The position numbers and the translations under genes were made by a program. This document shows, piece by piece, positions 61,241-64,000 of a stretch of DNA of 64,000 bases. The DNA comes from Deltaproteobacteria bacterium (GTDB lineage: Bacteria; Desulfobacterota; Desulfobulbia; Desulfobulbales; Desulfocapsaceae): assembly GCA_002747825.1 (NCBI GenBank), contig PDQQ01000011.1:62001-126000 (forward strand). Direction: 5' to 3'. The stretch's first letter is position 1. Each line of letters starts with the position of its first letter. The notes below the pieces were generated by a model. The model was not told where the DNA came from. It did no database searches and saw only the letters and a program-made list of their open reading frames with translations.

Positions 61241-62071
61241 ATGACGATAAAGATCACCACTCTTTTAGAAAACAGCCCTGGAGAACATCTGGGCCTGATC
61301 CATGAACACGGGCTCTGTTTTTTTATCGAAACCGACGAATGTAAAATCCTTTTTGATACCGGCCACTCGGACAGTTTTTTGAAAAACGCCGAGCAGTTGA
61401 TGCTGCATCCGAGCCAATCTGATTTTGTGGTGTTGAGCCACGGGCATTACGACCACTCCGGCGGCCTGCGTTTTCTGGTCGAAAAAACAAAAACCTTCAA
61501 ACTATTCGTTGGCCAGGGGTTTTTTGACGAAAAATATGCCTGCAGGGGCAATGCCTGGGAGTTTCTGGGTAATAATTTTGACCGAGACTATCTGGAGAAA
61601 AAAGGGATCGAATATTACGAGGTTGAACCGGGCCGCAGTGAAATAGCACCGGGTATCTCTGTTATCAGCGGTTTTCCACGGATACATGAAGACGAGGTGA
61701 TCAACAAGCGCTTTAAGATAAGGAAAAACGGGGTCTTTACCGATGATAGATTCGATGATGAGGTGTTATTGGCGCTGGACACTCCTCAAGGTTTGATCAT
61801 TCTTCTCGGCTGTTCTCATCCCGGGATGAAAAATATGGTTGATCGTGCAATCGAGCTTACCGGTAAGGATGTGTATGCAATCCTCGGCGGTACGCATCTG
61901 GTGGAGGCCGGCCCTGAAAATTTACAAGAATCCCTGGCCTACCTGGACAGTGATAGTCTGAAAATACTTGGTGTTTCCCACTGCACCGGCTCCAGGGCAA
62001 CAGGTATGCTTGAACAATCCAACGGCCGCTATTATCACAATCGGACCGGAAGTTGTCTTATCCTTGACTAA
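61241..62071 (+). CDS. MBL-fold metallo-hydrolase (COG1237-like)
   Basis: FVVLSHGHYDHSGG, ILLGCSHPGMKNMV, GGTHLVEAG. Confidence 0.88.
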   Translation: MTIKITTLLENSPGEHLGLIHEHGLCFFIETDECKILFDTGHSDSFLKNAEQLMLHPSQSDFVVLSHGHYDHSGGLRFLVEKTKTFKLFVGQGFFDEKYACRGNAWEFLGNNFDRDYLEKKGIEYYEVEPGRSEIAPGISVISGFPRIHEDEVINKRFKIRKNGVFTDDRFDDEVLLALDTPQGLIILLGCSHPGMKNMVDRAIELTGKDVYAILGGTHLVEAGPENLQESLAYLDSDSLKILGVSHCTGSRATGMLEQSNGRYYHNRTGSCLILD

Positions 62072-62167
62072 GAGAAGGACAGAAGTCTGGTATTATGACC
62101 GTTCAGAAATGGCTCCGAACGGCTCGAAGATACATCGTTTAATTCTACTTTACTGAGGAGGTAAATA

Positions 62168-63214
62168 ATGAGTGTTTGCAGAAAAACTGGCATACTGACC
62201 CTACTGGTTGCTGCCGCAATGTTTGTATTGTTTCCGCTCAACGGTATTGCTGCGGACAAAAAGATCGTCTGGAAATCTTCAGGACACGGACCGGCCTCTG
62301 ACCCGTCCCAGATATTCCATGACAAGCTTTGCAAGGCCATCACCGAGGCCACCGGTGGCCGTCTGACCGTCAAACCCTTTGTTGGCGGTTCCATCGTTCC
62401 GGCCTACAAAGAACTTGACGCCATTGATCAGGGGGTGTTGCAAATGGGCTATACCTGCCCGATGTACAACCTCGATAAATGGCCGGCAGCCGGTCTGATC
62501 AGCTCTCGTCCGGGTGGTTTGCCTGGAGAGGCCCTGCGTACCTGGTTTGATTTTGGTGGTGGTGCAGACCTGATGAACAAGATGATGAAGGGCTATAATG
62601 TGATGACCTTTCCCGGCGCACTCTCCCCACTGCCTGAGGAGGTGTTTTTCCATTCAAAGGTCAAGCTTGAGTCATTGGCAGACCTGAAAGGTTTGAAAGC
62701 CCGCTGCATGGGTGACGGCGGCGAGATTTTGAAACGGATGGGAGCGGCAACGGTTATCATCCCCGGCGGTCAGCTCTATGAGGCAATGCAGCGTGGAACC
62801 ATTGATGCATTTGAGTATTCAACGCTCGCATCCAACTGGAACATGCATTTCAACGAGGTTGCCCCCTATGTGTATCTTTCACCGACCAGGGCACCCAGCG
62901 ACCCGCAGGTTATCTTCGTCAACAAAAAGGCCTGGGAAGCATTACCAGCCGACCTGCAGGCCACCGTCAAGGCTGTAGTTGCCCAATATACTCAAGACCA
63001 GCATGAATTTCTGGTAAACGAATCGATCAGTGCCGTGGAGAAGTTCAAAAAAGCCGGCAACGAGGTCTACAAGGTACCCAAAGACATCGAAGACGCTTTA
63101 AACGCGGAAGCAGACAAATTCTACGCTGAAAAATCAAAAAGCGAAGATCCTATCTTTGCAGAGATTTACGACTCGATGAAAGCCTTTGGTGAGGCCTACA
63201 ATGCAATCAAATAA
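62168..63214 (+). CDS. TRAP transporter substrate-binding protein (DctP family)
   Basis: Signal peptide, solute-binding pattern, GAATVIIPGGQLYEAMQRGTIDAFEYS; followed by DctQ and DctM. Confidence 0.92.
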   Translation: MSVCRKTGILTLLVAAAMFVLFPLNGIAADKKIVWKSSGHGPASDPSQIFHDKLCKAITEATGGRLTVKPFVGGSIVPAYKELDAIDQGVLQMGYTCPMYNLDKWPAAGLISSRPGGLPGEALRTWFDFGGGADLMNKMMKGYNVMTFPGALSPLPEEVFFHSKVKLESLADLKGLKARCMGDGGEILKRMGAATVIIPGGQLYEAMQRGTIDAFEYSTLASNWNMHFNEVAPYVYLSPTRAPSDPQVIFVNKKAWEALPADLQATVKAVVAQYTQDQHEFLVNESISAVEKFKKAGNEVYKVPKDIEDALNAEADKFYAEKSKSEDPIFAEIYDSMKAFGEAYNAIK

Positions 63215-63244
63215 CAAAACATCCTGAGGTTCGATCAGCATCAA

Positions 63245-63274
63245 GATCATGCCGGACACAGATCCGGCATGATC
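63245..63274. other. Hairpin between dctP and dctQ without U-tract
   Basis: GATCATGCCGGA-CACAGA-TCCGGCATGATC perfect 12 bp inverted repeat. Confidence 0.8.
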
Positions 63275-63296
63275 CGTTTCAAATCGGGGGAGAGGT

Positions 63297-63815
63297 ATGA
63301 CCACCTTACGAAAGCTGTTAACATTCATTGATTGGTTGAGCGAAAAGTCTGGACAACTGGGGAAATGGTTCGCGCTCCTCCTGGTCTTTGTCGGCTCTTT
63401 TGAAACGATTGCCCGGCATTTTTTCAATGCCCCGACAATCTGGGCCTATGACTCGATGTGTATGGCGGGCGGCGTCATCTACATGCTCGGCGCCTCCTAC
63501 AACTATCTGCACGATGCACACACCAGGGTGGATCTCTTTTATATGCGGGCAAAGCCACGAACCAAGGCCCTTATCGATGTTATCTGTTCTCTCTTCCTGT
63601 TTTTCCCGCTGATGATCGTCATGTTCAAACTGGCGGTTGACTGGGCAGTAAAGGCATGGAGGATCAACGAAGTCATGTTCACCAGCTTCTGGTATCCGCC
63701 TGCAGCACCCTATCGCACGATATTCGCAATTGGACTTTTCTTACTGATTCTTCAGGGATTTGCAAGGTTTGTCCGTGACCTTTACTTTTTGATACGAGGT
63801 GAACAAATTGTTTGA
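63297..63815 (+). CDS. TRAP transporter small permease (DctQ family)
   Basis: Four-helix membrane pattern, position between DctP and DctM. Confidence 0.9.
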   Translation: MTTLRKLLTFIDWLSEKSGQLGKWFALLLVFVGSFETIARHFFNAPTIWAYDSMCMAGGVIYMLGASYNYLHDAHTRVDLFYMRAKPRTKALIDVICSLFLFFPLMIVMFKLAVDWAVKAWRINEVMFTSFWYPPAAPYRTIFAIGLFLLILQGFARFVRDLYFLIRGEQIV

Positions 63816-64000
63816 ACTCAGCGCTGAAATTGTTGCCTTTCTGATGCTGGGGGGCGTATTTACCCTGGTTCTGACCGGCTTTCCGATTGCCTTTGTTATC
63901 GGTAGTGTTGCTTTTCTGGTCGGCCTGGCCATCTTCGGCCCGGTCACCACATTTCACATCCTCTACAGCCGTTTTTACGACCTGTCTCTGAACTATCCAT
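63799..64000 (+). CDS. TRAP transporter large permease (DctM family), truncated by window edge
   Basis: VNKLFELSAEIVAFLMLGGVFTLVLTGFPIAFVIGSVAFLVG, open to the window end. Confidence 0.85.
   Translation, partial: MNKLFELSAEIVAFLMLGGVFTLVLTGFPIAFVIGSVAFLVGLAIFGPVTTFHILYSRFYDLSLNYP

Noticed and set aside
1-64000. CRISPR arrays, tRNA/rRNA genes, prophage or toxin-antitoxin loci
   Set aside because: None seen on reading; no regularly spaced repeats, no cloverleaf-like candidate that I could support, and no integrase or transposase translation.

Overview
The window looks like chromosomal DNA from a sulfate-reducing or Desulfobulbaceae-like bacterium. That placement is inferred from gene content and was not searched. 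Most of it is core genes: obgE, mscL, lepA, an rpoH-type sigma factor, greA, rpmB, tsaD, tsaC, moaA, ettA, msbA, an O-antigen ligase, a complete liv ABC transporter, a cobalamin assembly operon, and the start of a TRAP transporter operon. I saw no CRISPR array, rRNA, tRNA, prophage or transposase gene. The items most worth a second look are: (i) a ~219 bp MITE-like element with terminal inverted repeats in two copies about 12.5 kb apart, one of which supplies the stop codon of a kamA-family gene; (ii) two single-ORF enzyme fusions, PurD-PurE and CobD(decarboxylase)-CbiP; (iii) a cobalamin riboswitch with a visible intrinsic terminator in front of an exported CbiK; (iv) an oleBCD-type cluster without an adjacent oleA; (v) a perfect 22 bp palindrome plus related sites upstream of livK; (vi) long hairpins without U-tracts directly after two solute-binding-protein genes; (vii) perfect palindromes next to TetR and GntR regulator genes; (viii) a 1331 aa TPR protein with a probable C-terminal outer-membrane barrel. 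I found no convincing wholly new multi-gene system. All homology calls are from reading the translations, with no database search.
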